Source: Nocardia sp. CDC159
GTDB lineage: Bacteria; Actinomycetota; Actinomycetes; Mycobacteriales; Mycobacteriaceae
Assembly: GCF_023740735.1 (NCBI RefSeq)
Contig: NZ_JAMRXH010000001.1
Coordinates: 434,001 to 498,000, forward strand
DNA length: 64,000 nucleotides
Direction of reading: 5' to 3'
Positions 45,310 through 53,796 of this stretch are shown here, piece after piece. Below the pieces are notes generated by a model. That model was given only the letters and a program-made list of their open reading frames with translations. It did no database searches and was not told where the DNA came from. Made by a program: the position numbers and the translations under genes. The stretch's first letter is position 1. Each line of letters begins with the position of its first letter.

Positions 45310-45849
45310 GGGACCTACTCCGACATTCGATGGATCATCGACCGGGCCACGCCGAAACCCGCCGCGACCCACACCGCATTGCCCAATCGTAACGCCATCC
45401 CCGCCCAAACATGGCATTCCCCGTCGAGCCGCCCAGACCGCGGACGGATGCCGACGCGGAATCCCAGGCGGCGCAGGGATCTCGGGACCTGCGAGCGCGG
45501 TGTCCCGATCGTCGCTGGCGATATTCTGGCAAGCCCCATTGCGCACCGCCGCGCCCCCGCCGCCGACGCCGGCCGCCGGACCCCGCGCCCGGCGTGCCGA
45601 GTGCCGAATTCCGGCCGGGCGCACACCGGCGAGCGATTCACCCCCGGGCGGCGCGCCCCGACTCCGCGGCCATCTCCCGGGACCCGTGACCGCGATCACC
45701 CGCGCTGCTCACCCGGGGTGCGCAGCTACCGCGGGATGGATGCGGGACTGTCCGAAAGTTTGATTCCGGCGTGCGGGGCGACCGGTATCGTCGACACTGT
45801 AGTTAGGGTACCCATACCGATGCCCGCGGACCGCGACGAGGAAGTAGAG
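45310..45849. other. Intergenic region before the heme oxygenase gene
   Basis: These 540 bases lie between the divergent XRE regulator and heme oxygenase genes. Open frames here are short, proline- and arginine-rich and look like shadows. The only feature seen is a candidate iron box at 45803-45821. Promoters for both genes should be present, but no -35/-10 pair stands out. Confidence 0.5.
45803..45821 (+). promoter_or_regulatory. Candidate IdeR/DtxR iron box
   Basis: TTAGGGTACCCATACCGAT matches the 19-bp iron-box consensus TTAGGTTAGSCTAACCTAA at about 12-13 positions, including the TTAGG start and the ACC near the end. It lies about 30 bases before the preferred heme oxygenase ATG. DtxR control of heme oxygenase is known in Corynebacterium diphtheriae, which supports the reading, but the match is imperfect. 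Confidence 0.45.
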
Positions 45850-46530
45850 ATGCCGGAGACCACCAGCCCGTCGGAGATCGTGCCGTTCTCCGCGCAGATC
45901 CGCACCGCAACCGAGCGGCAACATGCGGAGGCGGAGAATTCCACGTTCATGAGCGACATGCTGGGCGGCGCGCTGGGCGTCGAGGCGTTCTACCGCTACA
46001 CCGGTCAGCTGTGGCATGTCTACCGCGCGCTCGAGGCGCATTGGGATGCGCTGGCCGACGATCCGGTCGCGGGTCCGTTCGTGCGGCCCGAACTGGCCCG
46101 GCTCGCCCACCTCGAGGACGATCTGGCCCATCTGGGCGGCGCGAACTGGCGCGCGGACACCGATCCGCTGCCCGCCACTTCCGCCTACGCCGCCCGCGTC
46201 GAGGAGTGCGCGCGGACCTGGCCCGCGGGCTACGTGGCCCACCACTACACCCGCTACCTCGGCGATCTGTCCGGCGGACAGGTCATTCGGGGCACCGCTG
46301 AGAAGCTGTGGCAGTTACCCAAGCGCGGCGACGGAGTGCGCTTCTACGTCTTCGATCAGATCCCGAACCCGGCCGCCTTCAAACGCGAATACCGGACGCT
46401 GCTCGACCGCCTGGCCGTCGACGATCTCGAGAAGCAGCGCGTGCTCGGCGAATGCCGTCGCGCCTTCGATCTGAACACCGCCCTGTTCCGCGAACTCGGC
46501 GCGGAGTTCCCGGTCCGTCGACAGGGCTGA
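45850..46530 (+). CDS. hmuO: Heme oxygenase
   Basis: Cytoplasmic enzyme of 226 residues that opens heme to biliverdin, CO and iron for iron acquisition. The proximal heme ligand is His25 in TATERQHAEAENSTFMSDML, and the distal helix with flexible glycines is RYLGDLSGGQVIRGTAEKL. FYVFDQIPNPAAFKREYRTL is also family-typical. ATG at 45850 is chosen because GAGGAAG precedes it; an upstream in-frame ATG at 45820 falls inside the candidate iron box. No heme uptake genes are in the window. Confidence 0.93.
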   Translation: MPETTSPSEIVPFSAQIRTATERQHAEAENSTFMSDMLGGALGVEAFYRYTGQLWHVYRALEAHWDALADDPVAGPFVRPELARLAHLEDDLAHLGGANWRADTDPLPATSAYAARVEECARTWPAGYVAHHYTRYLGDLSGGQVIRGTAEKLWQLPKRGDGVRFYVFDQIPNPAAFKREYRTLLDRLAVDDLEKQRVLGECRRAFDLNTALFRELGAEFPVRRQG

Positions 46531-46868
46531 GCATCCACGAGATCAACTGGTCGGCCGTCCAGATGGTTGCCGGATGATTACCAAATGCATCCGACGGTTA
46601 CATCAAAACCGTTGTCACACAGAAAATTCGGCGCTCCCACGTGGTGACACGTCCCACACCGCGGGGGGGCGCCGTCTTGTTGCGCGCACTACTCGACCGC
46701 CGCTAAAGTTACTCACCAGTTAGGCACGAAGGTGTTCCTACCTCGGCCCGACTTCTGTTAGGGGGCCGATTCATCCACGTCCGCATCCACCGACGCATGT
46801 CGGACGAACAAGCGTTGCCGCAGCGCGAATGCGTTGCACGCCAACAGGGTTCGAATGCAGGAGGGGCG
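46531..46868. other. Intergenic region before the acyl-CoA reductase gene
   Basis: No gene is seen in these 338 bases. A short dyad ACGTG-GTGA-CACGT is at 46639-46652. A possible promoter is TTGCGC (46680-46685) and TAAAGT (46704-46709) with an 18-base spacer. Base composition is more AT-rich than the flanking genes. The region ends with AGGAGGGG just before the ATG at 46869. Confidence 0.45.
46639..46652. promoter_or_regulatory. Dyad ACGTG-n4-CACGT, candidate operator
   Basis: ACGTGGTGACACGT has 5-bp inverted arms around GTGA. It lies about 30 bases upstream of the possible -35 element of the acyl-CoA reductase gene. No regulator can be named; chance occurrence is possible. Confidence 0.3.
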
Positions 46869-48896
46869 ATGGTTTCCTACATCGTGACGGGTGGTACCGG
46901 CTTTCTCGGGCGGCGGGTGGTGCAGCGCCTGCTGGACCGCGACCGCGACGCGGTGGTGCACGTGCTGGTGCGCGAGGCATCCGCGGCCAAGCTGGCCGAA
47001 CTCGCCGCGAGCTGGGGCGCCGCCGATCGGGTCTTCCCGCTGATCGGCGATCTGACCGCGGAAAACCTTGGGCTGCAGGACGATCCGCCGCAGGCCGAGC
47101 ATGTTTTGCACCTGGGCGCGGTCTACGATATGACCGCGGACGAGCAGACCTCCTACGCCGCCAACGTCAACGGCACCCGCGCGGTCATCGCGCTGGCCAC
47201 CGGGCTCGGGGCCACGCTGCACCACGTGTCGTCGGTGGCGGTGGCCGGTGACCACCGGGGCAAGTTCTTCGAGGACGACTTCGATCTCGGCCAGAACCTC
47301 ACCTCGCCGTATCACCGCACGAAGTTCGCGGCCGAGAAGCTGGTGCGCGAGACCGAGGGCCTGCGGTGGCGGGTATATCGCCCGGCGATCATCGTCGGCG
47401 ATTCGCGCACCGGCGAGATGGACAAGATCGACGGTCCCTACTACTTCTTCGGCGCGATCGCGCGGCTGGCGGCGCTGCCGCCGAAGCTACCGATGCCGCT
47501 GCCGGATCTGGGCGCGACCAATATCGTTCCGGTCGACTACGTCGCGGCGGCCATGGTGGAGCTGGTGCTGCGGCCGGGCCTGCACCGGCGCACCTTCCAC
47601 CTGGTCAATCCCGAACCGCAACCGTTCGCCGACATCTATGCCGCGATCGCGCGGGCGGCCGGGGCGCCCACCGGTGTCGGCACCGTGCCCGGCAGTCATG
47701 CCGCGCTGGCCGCGCTCGGCCACCTGCCCGGCGTGCCGCGGGTGCGCGATTTCCTGTTGCAGCAGCTGGGAATTCCCGCCGAGGTCGCCCCGCACACCTC
47801 GTTCGAATCGGAGTTCGTCTCCGACTCCACCCGCGCGCAGCTGCGCGGCAGCGGTCTGAGCGTGCCGCCGTTCGACAGCTATGCCGACAAGCTGTGGCAG
47901 TACTGGAGCGCGCATCTGGACCCGGACCGGGCACGCCGCGGCACCGGTAAGGATCCGCTGCGCGGCCGGATCGTGCTCATCACCGGCGCGTCCTCGGGCA
48001 TCGGCCTGGCCACCGCGCACGCGGTCGCCCGGCGCGGGGCGACCGTGCTGATGGTGGCCCGCGGGCTCGACGAGCTCGAGGCCGCCGCGGCCGCGGTGCG
48101 CGCCGAAAGCGGTGCGGCCCAGGCGTACCAGTGCGACATCACCGACGAAAAGGCCGTAGAGCTGCTGGTCAAGCAGGTGCTCGCCGACCACGGCCATGTC
48201 GACTACGTGGTCAACAACGCGGGCCGCTCGATCCGCCGCTCGGTGCTCAACTCCACCGACCGGATGCACGATTTCGAGCGGACCATGGCGGTCAACTATT
48301 TCGGCGCGGTGCGGCTGATCCTGGCCCTGCTGCCGTCGATGCGCGAGCGCCGCTTCGGTCATTTCGTCAACATCTCCTCGATCGCGGTGCAGACGAAGGT
48401 GCCGCGGTTCGCCGCCTATGTGGCGAGCAAGTCGGCGCTGGATCACTTCAGCGAGATCGCCGCGGTCGAGAACGCCGACGCCGGAATCACCTTCACCTCG
48501 GTGCGCATGCCGCTGGTGCGCACGCCGATGATCGCGCCCACCGACCTGTACCGCTCGCTGCCGGTGCACACCCCGCAGCAGGCGGCCGAGATCGTGGTGC
48601 GCGCGCTCGAGGAGCGGCCCGCCCGCATCGATACGCCCATCGGCACCTTCGCCCAGCTGGTCGACACGGTCATGCCGTCGGTGAAGAAGGCGATCCTGCA
48701 TCAGGGCTATCGGATGTTCGGCGAATCCAAGGCGGCCCAGGGCGATCCGACCGCCGAGGCACCCGCCGACGCACGCGTCGAGACACCATCGGCTCGCAGC
48801 CCGCTGCTGGCCCTCGCCCCCATCGTGCAGCCGATGATGGGTCTGCCCACGCCGGTCGCCCGGATCGCCAACCGGATTCCCGGCCTGCACTGGTAG
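46869..48896 (+). CDS. Fatty acyl-CoA reductase, two-domain (FAR/SDR fusion)
   Basis: Enzyme of 675 residues with two Rossmann parts. The N-terminal Male-sterility-type reductase has IVTGGTGFLGRRVVQRLL and the active-site lysine motif SPYHRTKFAAE. The C-terminal short-chain dehydrogenase (from about residue 365) has VLITGASSGIGLATAHAV, NNAGRSIRRS and Tyr-Lys in YVASKSAL. Actinobacterial and Marinobacter enzymes of this layout reduce acyl-CoA to fatty alcohol. M. tuberculosis Rv3391 (AcrA1) is similar in size. The start has AGGAGGGG five bases upstream. It could supply alcohol to the WS/DGAT at 52393. Confidence 0.88.
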   Translation: MVSYIVTGGTGFLGRRVVQRLLDRDRDAVVHVLVREASAAKLAELAASWGAADRVFPLIGDLTAENLGLQDDPPQAEHVLHLGAVYDMTADEQTSYAANVNGTRAVIALATGLGATLHHVSSVAVAGDHRGKFFEDDFDLGQNLTSPYHRTKFAAEKLVRETEGLRWRVYRPAIIVGDSRTGEMDKIDGPYYFFGAIARLAALPPKLPMPLPDLGATNIVPVDYVAAAMVELVLRPGLHRRTFHLVNPEPQPFADIYAAIARAAGAPTGVGTVPGSHAALAALGHLPGVPRVRDFLLQQLGIPAEVAPHTSFESEFVSDSTRAQLRGSGLSVPPFDSYADKLWQYWSAHLDPDRARRGTGKDPLRGRIVLITGASSGIGLATAHAVARRGATVLMVARGLDELEAAAAAVRAESGAAQAYQCDITDEKAVELLVKQVLADHGHVDYVVNNAGRSIRRSVLNSTDRMHDFERTMAVNYFGAVRLILALLPSMRERRFGHFVNISSIAVQTKVPRFAAYVASKSALDHFSEIAAVENADAGITFTSVRMPLVRTPMIAPTDLYRSLPVHTPQQAAEIVVRALEERPARIDTPIGTFAQLVDTVMPSVKKAILHQGYRMFGESKAAQGDPTAEAPADARVETPSARSPLLALAPIVQPMMGLPTPVARIANRIPGLHW

Positions 48897-49032
48897 TCGC
48901 CGACCGGATGGTATGTCCGGACCGCACCGCGGTCCGGACATCCGGATCGGCCAGGTCGCGCCGGCGCGGCGTGAAAATGCGCGGCGGCCGGACACCTTCC
49001 GCAAACCCGCACACACTGCTAGGTTGCGGCGG

Positions 49033-49731
49033 ATGAAACGCAGGGTGGCGCTCGCGGGCGCGGGCACGCTGGTTGTGCTGATGATCGTCTGCGCCGGGCT
49101 GTACATGCTGGTGAATTCGCGCGGCTTCCAGCTGGCCGGACGGCTGGTATCGCGCGTCGACATGGACGAGAAGCTGGTGGCGCTCACCATCGACGACGGA
49201 CCCACCGAGCGCACCCCGCAGATTCTGGCGGCCCTTGCGGCGCAACAGGTTCCGGCCACCTTCTATCTGGTCGGCCGGGAACTGGACACGCAGCCGCAGT
49301 ACGGCGCCGCGATCGCCGGCGCCGGGCACGAATTGGGCAACCACGGCTACACCCACCGGCGCATGGTCCTCGTCTCCACCGCGACGGTGCGCGAGGAGGT
49401 CGAGCGGACCGATGCCGCCATCGCCCGCACCGGCTACACCGGTCCGGTCACCTTCCGCCCGCCGTACGGCAAGAAGCTCTACGCTCTGCCGTCGTATCTG
49501 TCCGAGCACGGGCGGATCACCGTCATGTGGGACGTCGAACCGGACGCCCGGGGCGGCGCGAGCGCCGACCGTATCGTCGCCGACACCCTCGCGGACGTGC
49601 GGCCGGGTTCGATCATCCTGCTGCACGCCATGTACCAGTCCGAATCGCTGGCCGCCATCCCGCGCATCGTCTCCGAGCTGCGCGGGCGCGGCTATCAGTT
49701 CGTGACGGTGTCGCACCTGATGCAACACTGA
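49033..49731 (+). CDS. Polysaccharide deacetylase, CE4 (NodB) family
   Basis: Secreted or membrane-anchored enzyme of 232 residues; the N-terminal helix LAGAGTLVVLMIVCAGLYML is a signal anchor. NodB motif 1 ALTIDDGPTERT gives the catalytic and metal aspartates; motif 2 HELGNHGYTHRRM gives the metal histidines; motif 3 TFRPPYGKK and the C-terminal SIILLHAMY supply the rest. It removes acetyl groups from peptidoglycan, chitin or a surface glycan. It is a single gene between the reductase and the nucleotidase. Confidence 0.9.
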   Translation: MKRRVALAGAGTLVVLMIVCAGLYMLVNSRGFQLAGRLVSRVDMDEKLVALTIDDGPTERTPQILAALAAQQVPATFYLVGRELDTQPQYGAAIAGAGHELGNHGYTHRRMVLVSTATVREEVERTDAAIARTGYTGPVTFRPPYGKKLYALPSYLSEHGRITVMWDVEPDARGGASADRIVADTLADVRPGSIILLHAMYQSESLAAIPRIVSELRGRGYQFVTVSHLMQH

Positions 49732-49788
49732 CCCGGAATTCACCGGCGCGCCGTGCGCGAGCAAGCCCGATCTGCCAGAGTCGAGCCC

Positions 49789-51471
49789 ATGCGCGCTCGA
49801 CATCGTGTCCTCGGCCTCGGCGCGGCGCTGCTGTGCCTGGCGCCGATCCCCGCCTGCGGTTCGGACGATCAACCCGCCGCCCCCGCGCCGAGCCCGGCCT
49901 CCTCGGTGGGCACCGACAATTTGCCCGCCCCGCGGCCGGGTGAGGTGCACCTGTTCGGGATCAACGATCTGCACGGCAATCTGCAGCCCCCGTCCGGAAG
50001 CAACGGACAGATCGGAACGCACGCCGCGGGTGGGGCGGCCTACCTGGCCGCCCATCTGGCCCGGCTGAAGGCCCGCTATCCCGACAGCGCGGTCGTCTCG
50101 GCCGGTGACAATGTCAGCGCGAGCCCGCTGATCTCGTCCCTGTTCCACGACGAGCCCACCATCGAATACCTCGACTCCATCGGCCTGGCCGCCTCGGCGG
50201 TCGGCAATCACGAATTCGATCACGGCGTGCAGGAGTTGGCCCGGCTGCAGCGCGGCGGTTGCGCACCGGACGGCTGTTCGCCCGGCGAGCCGTTCACCGG
50301 CGCGACCTTCCCCTATCTCGCGGCCAACGTCACCGACGGCAATGGTCAGCTGCCGCCCGGCCTGAAGCCCTGGACCATGCTCGAGCTGGGCGGTCACAAG
50401 ATCGGCGTGGTCGGGGTCGTCACGCCCACGACCGCGAATATCGTCATGCCCGAGGGCATTCGGGGTTACACCTTCGGCGACGAGACCGACGCGATCAACA
50501 AGGCCGTGCCGCAGCTGCGGGCGGCGGGTGCGGAGACCGTGGTCGCGCTGCTGCACGACGGCGGCGCACAGCAGGCCAAGGGCGGGCCGATCGATTACAA
50601 CGGCTGCGCGGATATTTCCCGGTCCGCCACCGACCTGGCCGAGCGCACCGATCCGTTCGTGCGCGTGCTGGTCACTGGGCACACCCATCAGGCCTACAAC
50701 TGCACCATCGGCGGCAAGGTGGTCACCCAGGCCGCCTCCTACGGCCGTCTGATCAGCGATATCACCCTGCGCTTCCACGACGGCACGGTCGACGCGAGCG
50801 CGATCAACCGCGTGGTGACCCGCGATATCGCACCGGATCCGAACGCCTCCAAGCTGGTCGACTTCTTCGCCGCCCAGGCCGAGCCGCGCGGCAAGCGGGT
50901 CATCGGCACCGCCACCGCGCCGCTGCCCAAACAGGCCTCCCCCGGCGGTGATTCGCCGCTCGGTGACGTGATCGCCGACGCGATGCTGGCCGCGCTCGCC
51001 CCGCAGGGCGCGGTCGCCGCCTTCATGAATCCCGGTGGCGTGCGCGGGGATCTGAGCGCCGGCCCGATCACCTACGAACAGGCCTATACGGTCCAGCCGT
51101 TCGGCAATCAGGTGGTCGGGGTGCGGCTGACCGGGCAGCAGATCCTGAGCCTGCTGGAACAGCAGTGGGACAACCCGAGCAAGCCCGCCGTGCTGTCGGT
51201 GGCGGGGCTGAGCTACGCCTACGACGACAAGGCGGCCACGGGGCACAGGGTGCTCTCCGATACCGTCACCATCGGCGGGCAGCCGCTCAATCCCGTTGCG
51301 GTGTACACGGTCTCGACCAACAACTTCCTGGCCGCGGGCGGCGACGGCTTCACCGTGTTCACCCAGGGCACCCCGGGACCGGTCGGACCGGCCGATCTCG
51401 ACGCCCTCGAGTCGTATCTGCGCACCAGGGGCGCGGTCGATGCCCCGCCGAGCCGGATCGAGCGGCGCTAG
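49789..51471 (+). CDS. Exported 5'-nucleotidase/2',3'-cyclic phosphodiesterase family protein
   Basis: Exported metallophosphoesterase of 560 residues. The signal peptide ends around LAPIPAC, so it may be a lipoprotein, although the lipobox is not ideal. Catalytic domain: INDLHGNLQP, VSAGDNVSASPL, VGNHEFDHG and VLVTGHTHQAYNC supply the two-metal ligands. The C-terminal UshA-type substrate domain (about 390-540) has FMNPGGVRGDL and TNNFLAAGGDGF. It should release phosphate from nucleotides outside the cell. ATG at 49789 gives a normal signal peptide. Confidence 0.92.
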   Translation: MRARHRVLGLGAALLCLAPIPACGSDDQPAAPAPSPASSVGTDNLPAPRPGEVHLFGINDLHGNLQPPSGSNGQIGTHAAGGAAYLAAHLARLKARYPDSAVVSAGDNVSASPLISSLFHDEPTIEYLDSIGLAASAVGNHEFDHGVQELARLQRGGCAPDGCSPGEPFTGATFPYLAANVTDGNGQLPPGLKPWTMLELGGHKIGVVGVVTPTTANIVMPEGIRGYTFGDETDAINKAVPQLRAAGAETVVALLHDGGAQQAKGGPIDYNGCADISRSATDLAERTDPFVRVLVTGHTHQAYNCTIGGKVVTQAASYGRLISDITLRFHDGTVDASAINRVVTRDIAPDPNASKLVDFFAAQAEPRGKRVIGTATAPLPKQASPGGDSPLGDVIADAMLAALAPQGAVAAFMNPGGVRGDLSAGPITYEQAYTVQPFGNQVVGVRLTGQQILSLLEQQWDNPSKPAVLSVAGLSYAYDDKAATGHRVLSDTVTIGGQPLNPVAVYTVSTNNFLAAGGDGFTVFTQGTPGPVGPADLDALESYLRTRGAVDAPPSRIERR

Positions 51472-52125
51472 TCACAGCTGATCGGCCGCGAGAGTGGCGG
51501 CCGCGACGAAATCGCCGCCGTACGCGACGTGCGCGGCGGGGTTCATCCCGCCCGCGCACACCGGATCGCCCGGGGTGCAATAGTTTCCGCTGCGCCACAG
51601 ATAGGCGTCGGGCAGGTGCCAGCCGATCAGCCGCAGCGGATCGCCGAACAGCAGCACCGCCGCGATCCGGCCGCCCAGCTCCCCGCCGGCCCGGACCGCG
51701 CCCGGAACGTCGAGGGTGACCCCGGTGCCCAGGGCGGTGTGCACGACCGCCGCCCCCTGCGAGTAGCCGACCAGCACGAACCGCTGGCCCGGGCACACCG
51801 CCGCCTGGTGGGCCAGATGCGCGACGAGATCGGCGCTGCCGCGGCCGATGGACAACGAGTCGGTCAGATCGGCCGGATAGTTCACCCGATAGGCGCTGGT
51901 GCTCATGGGCAGCCGGTCGCGCAGCACCGCGTAGAACGGATCGCCCACCTCACTGCCAAGATGACCGGGTTCCCCGGTTCCCCTGGCCACCACCACATCC
52001 ACGGCCGCACACCACTGCGCCCGCGCCGGTGGGGTCGGATACAGCATGCCGACCAGGATCAGTGCGGCAGCGAATACCCAAGGGATGCGCCGACTTCGCG
52101 GCGAGAGGACCTTCCGGTCGCCCAT
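51472..52125 (-). CDS. Secreted cutinase-family esterase
   Basis: Serine esterase of 217 residues. N-terminal basic segment and helix WVFAAALILVGMLYP with cleavage near ARA. The cutinase signature begins CAAVDVVVARGTGEPG and the nucleophile is Ser122 in VLVGYSQGAAVV. Conserved cysteines and the acid region appear in NYCTPGDPVCAG, with a histidine in PAAHVAYGGDF. Actinobacterial relatives hydrolyse lipids and polyesters. ATG at 52125 follows GAGAAGGTGA. The stop lies next to that of the convergent nucleotidase gene. Confidence 0.92.
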   Translation of the reverse strand: MGDRKVLSPRSRRIPWVFAAALILVGMLYPTPPARAQWCAAVDVVVARGTGEPGHLGSEVGDPFYAVLRDRLPMSTSAYRVNYPADLTDSLSIGRGSADLVAHLAHQAAVCPGQRFVLVGYSQGAAVVHTALGTGVTLDVPGAVRAGGELGGRIAAVLLFGDPLRLIGWHLPDAYLWRSGNYCTPGDPVCAGGMNPAAHVAYGGDFVAAATLAADQL

Positions 52126-52138
52126 CGTTCTCACCTTC

Positions 52139-52381
52139 TCACGCCGTTGTGAGCAGGCCCGGGATGTGACTGTTGTCAAAGACTATTGTCTCGGCCTGAT
52201 GTGGCCCAAGGTAAGGGGGAATCAAGGTGACAGCAACGAGGTCCGCTGGAGAGATACCCAATCGCCGCGCAACCGTATCCGGATGAAAGTAACGGTCCAC
52301 CAGCGATTTCGAATAGGGAAACCCCGCGGTTTGTGATGGATCTCCCGCGCTTTCCGACACGATACTAGAACAGGTTCTCAT
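52139..52381 (-). pseudogene. Remnant of a Scr1/DUF5753-type regulator
   Basis: An open frame of up to 80 codons (ATG 52381 or GTG 52360) reads DTVARRLGISPADL and ends TIVFDNSHIPGLLTTA-stop. The last part resembles the IPGLLQTxEYA start of DUF5753 domains (compare LIPGLLQTEDYA in the protein at 44422), and it stops exactly where the domain should continue. No full HTH is left. I read it as a truncated gene. It overlaps the KstR-like operator of the divergent acyltransferase gene. A functional small protein cannot be excluded. Confidence 0.4.
52366..52379. promoter_or_regulatory. KstR-like operator upstream of the WS/DGAT gene
   Basis: TAGAACAGGTTCTC has inverted arms TAGAAC/GTTCTC around a 2-bp spacer and fits T-n2-AAC-n2-GTT-n2-A at every fixed base except the last. 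It lies 13 bases before the acyltransferase ATG, the same distance as the operator at the P450 gene, which suggests shared control. Confidence 0.6.
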
Positions 52382-52392
52382 AGGCTGGGGAC

Positions 52393-53793
52393 ATGGAACG
52401 CATGACCGGGCTCGACGCCAGCTTTCTGTATTTGGAGACCGACACCCAGCTGCTGCACGTCTGCGCGCTGATCGTCCTGGATCCCGTCGCCGACGGCGCG
52501 CACTACGAATTCGCCGCGTTGAAGGCCGAACTCGGCCGCCGCCTGCATCTGGTGCCGTCGATGCGCAGGCACATCCATCGGGTGCCCTTCGATCTCGATC
52601 ATCCGCGCTGGGTCGAGGACGCCCATTTCGACCTGGATTATCACGTGCGGCGCATCGGAATTCCCGCACCGGGCGGGCGGCGCGAGTTGGCGGAGCTGGT
52701 GGCCGACATCGCCGGGCGCGCCCTGGATCGCAGCAGACCGCTGTGGCAGATGTGGGTGGTCGAGGGGCTGGAAGGGGGCAGGGTCGCGGTGATCTCGAAG
52801 TATCACCACGCGGCGGTCGACGGCATCACCGGCACGCAGATGATGATGGCGCTGTGCGATCTCGAGCCGAACGTGCGTTATCCCGAACCCGAACCGGGCG
52901 ACCGCATCACCGAATCCGACCCCAACGACCTGCTGCTCGCGGCCGAGGGGCTGCTGCGGTTGCCGGGTAAGCTCGGCGCGTTCGGCATGCTGCCCAAAAC
53001 CCTCGGGATGGTCGGCGGGTTCGTGCGGCGGCGGGCGAATGCCGAGAAGGGCATGGCGATTCCGTTCACCGCGCCGCGCACGCCGTTCAACGCCACCATC
53101 AGCCCGCATCGTTCGGTCGCGTTCACCACGACCGGCCTCGGCGACATCAAGGAGATCAAGGCGGCGTTCGGGGTGAAGGTGAACGATGTGGTGCTGGCGG
53201 TGGTCGCCGGGGCGCTGCGCGGCTATCTCGAGGAGCACGGCGAACTGCCCGACAGCTCACTGTTCGCGTCGGTACCGGTGTCCACGCACGCCACCTCCCG
53301 CCACGATCGGGGCATCAACAAGGTCTCGACGCTGTTCTGCCGCCTCTACACCGACGTCGCCGATCCGGTCGAGCGCCTGCGGCTGATCGCCGAGGCCAAT
53401 CTCGGGGCCAAACAGGAGCACGATCTGATCGGCGCGGACTTCCTGCAGGACTGGGCGAAGTACGCCCCGCCCAATACCTTTCAGTTGGCGGCGCGGGTGT
53501 ATTCCTCGTTCAAACTGGCCGAGCGGCATCCGGTGGTGCACAACCTGGTGATCTCGAATGTTCCCGGGCCGCAGGCGCCGCTGTATTTCCTCGGCTACCG
53601 CATCGATGCGATGTATCCGTTCGGGCCGGTATTCCACGGGGCCGGGCTCAATGTCACCGTGCTGTCGGTGGGAGGCAGCCTGGACTTCGGCTTCATCGCC
53701 TGCCGGGAGCTGGTGCCCGATCTGTCGGCGATGGCCGACGAGGTGCACGACGCGGTCGGCGAACTTCTGAAGGCCGCCCGCGACCGGGGCTGA
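52393..53793 (+). CDS. Wax ester synthase/diacylglycerol acyltransferase (WS/DGAT)
   Basis: Acyltransferase of 466 residues that esterifies fatty alcohols or diacylglycerol with acyl-CoA for storage lipid. N-terminal RMTGLDASFLYLETDTQLLH and the catalytic motif YHHAAVDGITG with His138, His139 and Asp143; then NDVVLAVVAGALRGYLEEHG and a C-terminal VHNLVISNVPGPQAPLYFLG. Length matches mycobacterial Tgs proteins. A KstR-like operator is 13 bases upstream. Convergent with an alpha/beta hydrolase that carries a similar operator. Whether wax, TAG or steryl ester is made cannot be read. Confidence 0.95.
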   Translation: MERMTGLDASFLYLETDTQLLHVCALIVLDPVADGAHYEFAALKAELGRRLHLVPSMRRHIHRVPFDLDHPRWVEDAHFDLDYHVRRIGIPAPGGRRELAELVADIAGRALDRSRPLWQMWVVEGLEGGRVAVISKYHHAAVDGITGTQMMMALCDLEPNVRYPEPEPGDRITESDPNDLLLAAEGLLRLPGKLGAFGMLPKTLGMVGGFVRRRANAEKGMAIPFTAPRTPFNATISPHRSVAFTTTGLGDIKEIKAAFGVKVNDVVLAVVAGALRGYLEEHGELPDSSLFASVPVSTHATSRHDRGINKVSTLFCRLYTDVADPVERLRLIAEANLGAKQEHDLIGADFLQDWAKYAPPNTFQLAARVYSSFKLAERHPVVHNLVISNVPGPQAPLYFLGYRIDAMYPFGPVFHGAGLNVTVLSVGGSLDFGFIACRELVPDLSAMADEVHDAVGELLKAARDRG

Positions 53794-53796
53794 GCC

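Noticed and set aside
46710..46760. TTAGGCACGAAGGTGTTCCTACC as a second iron box
   Set aside because: Spacing and symmetry do not fit the 19-bp consensus.
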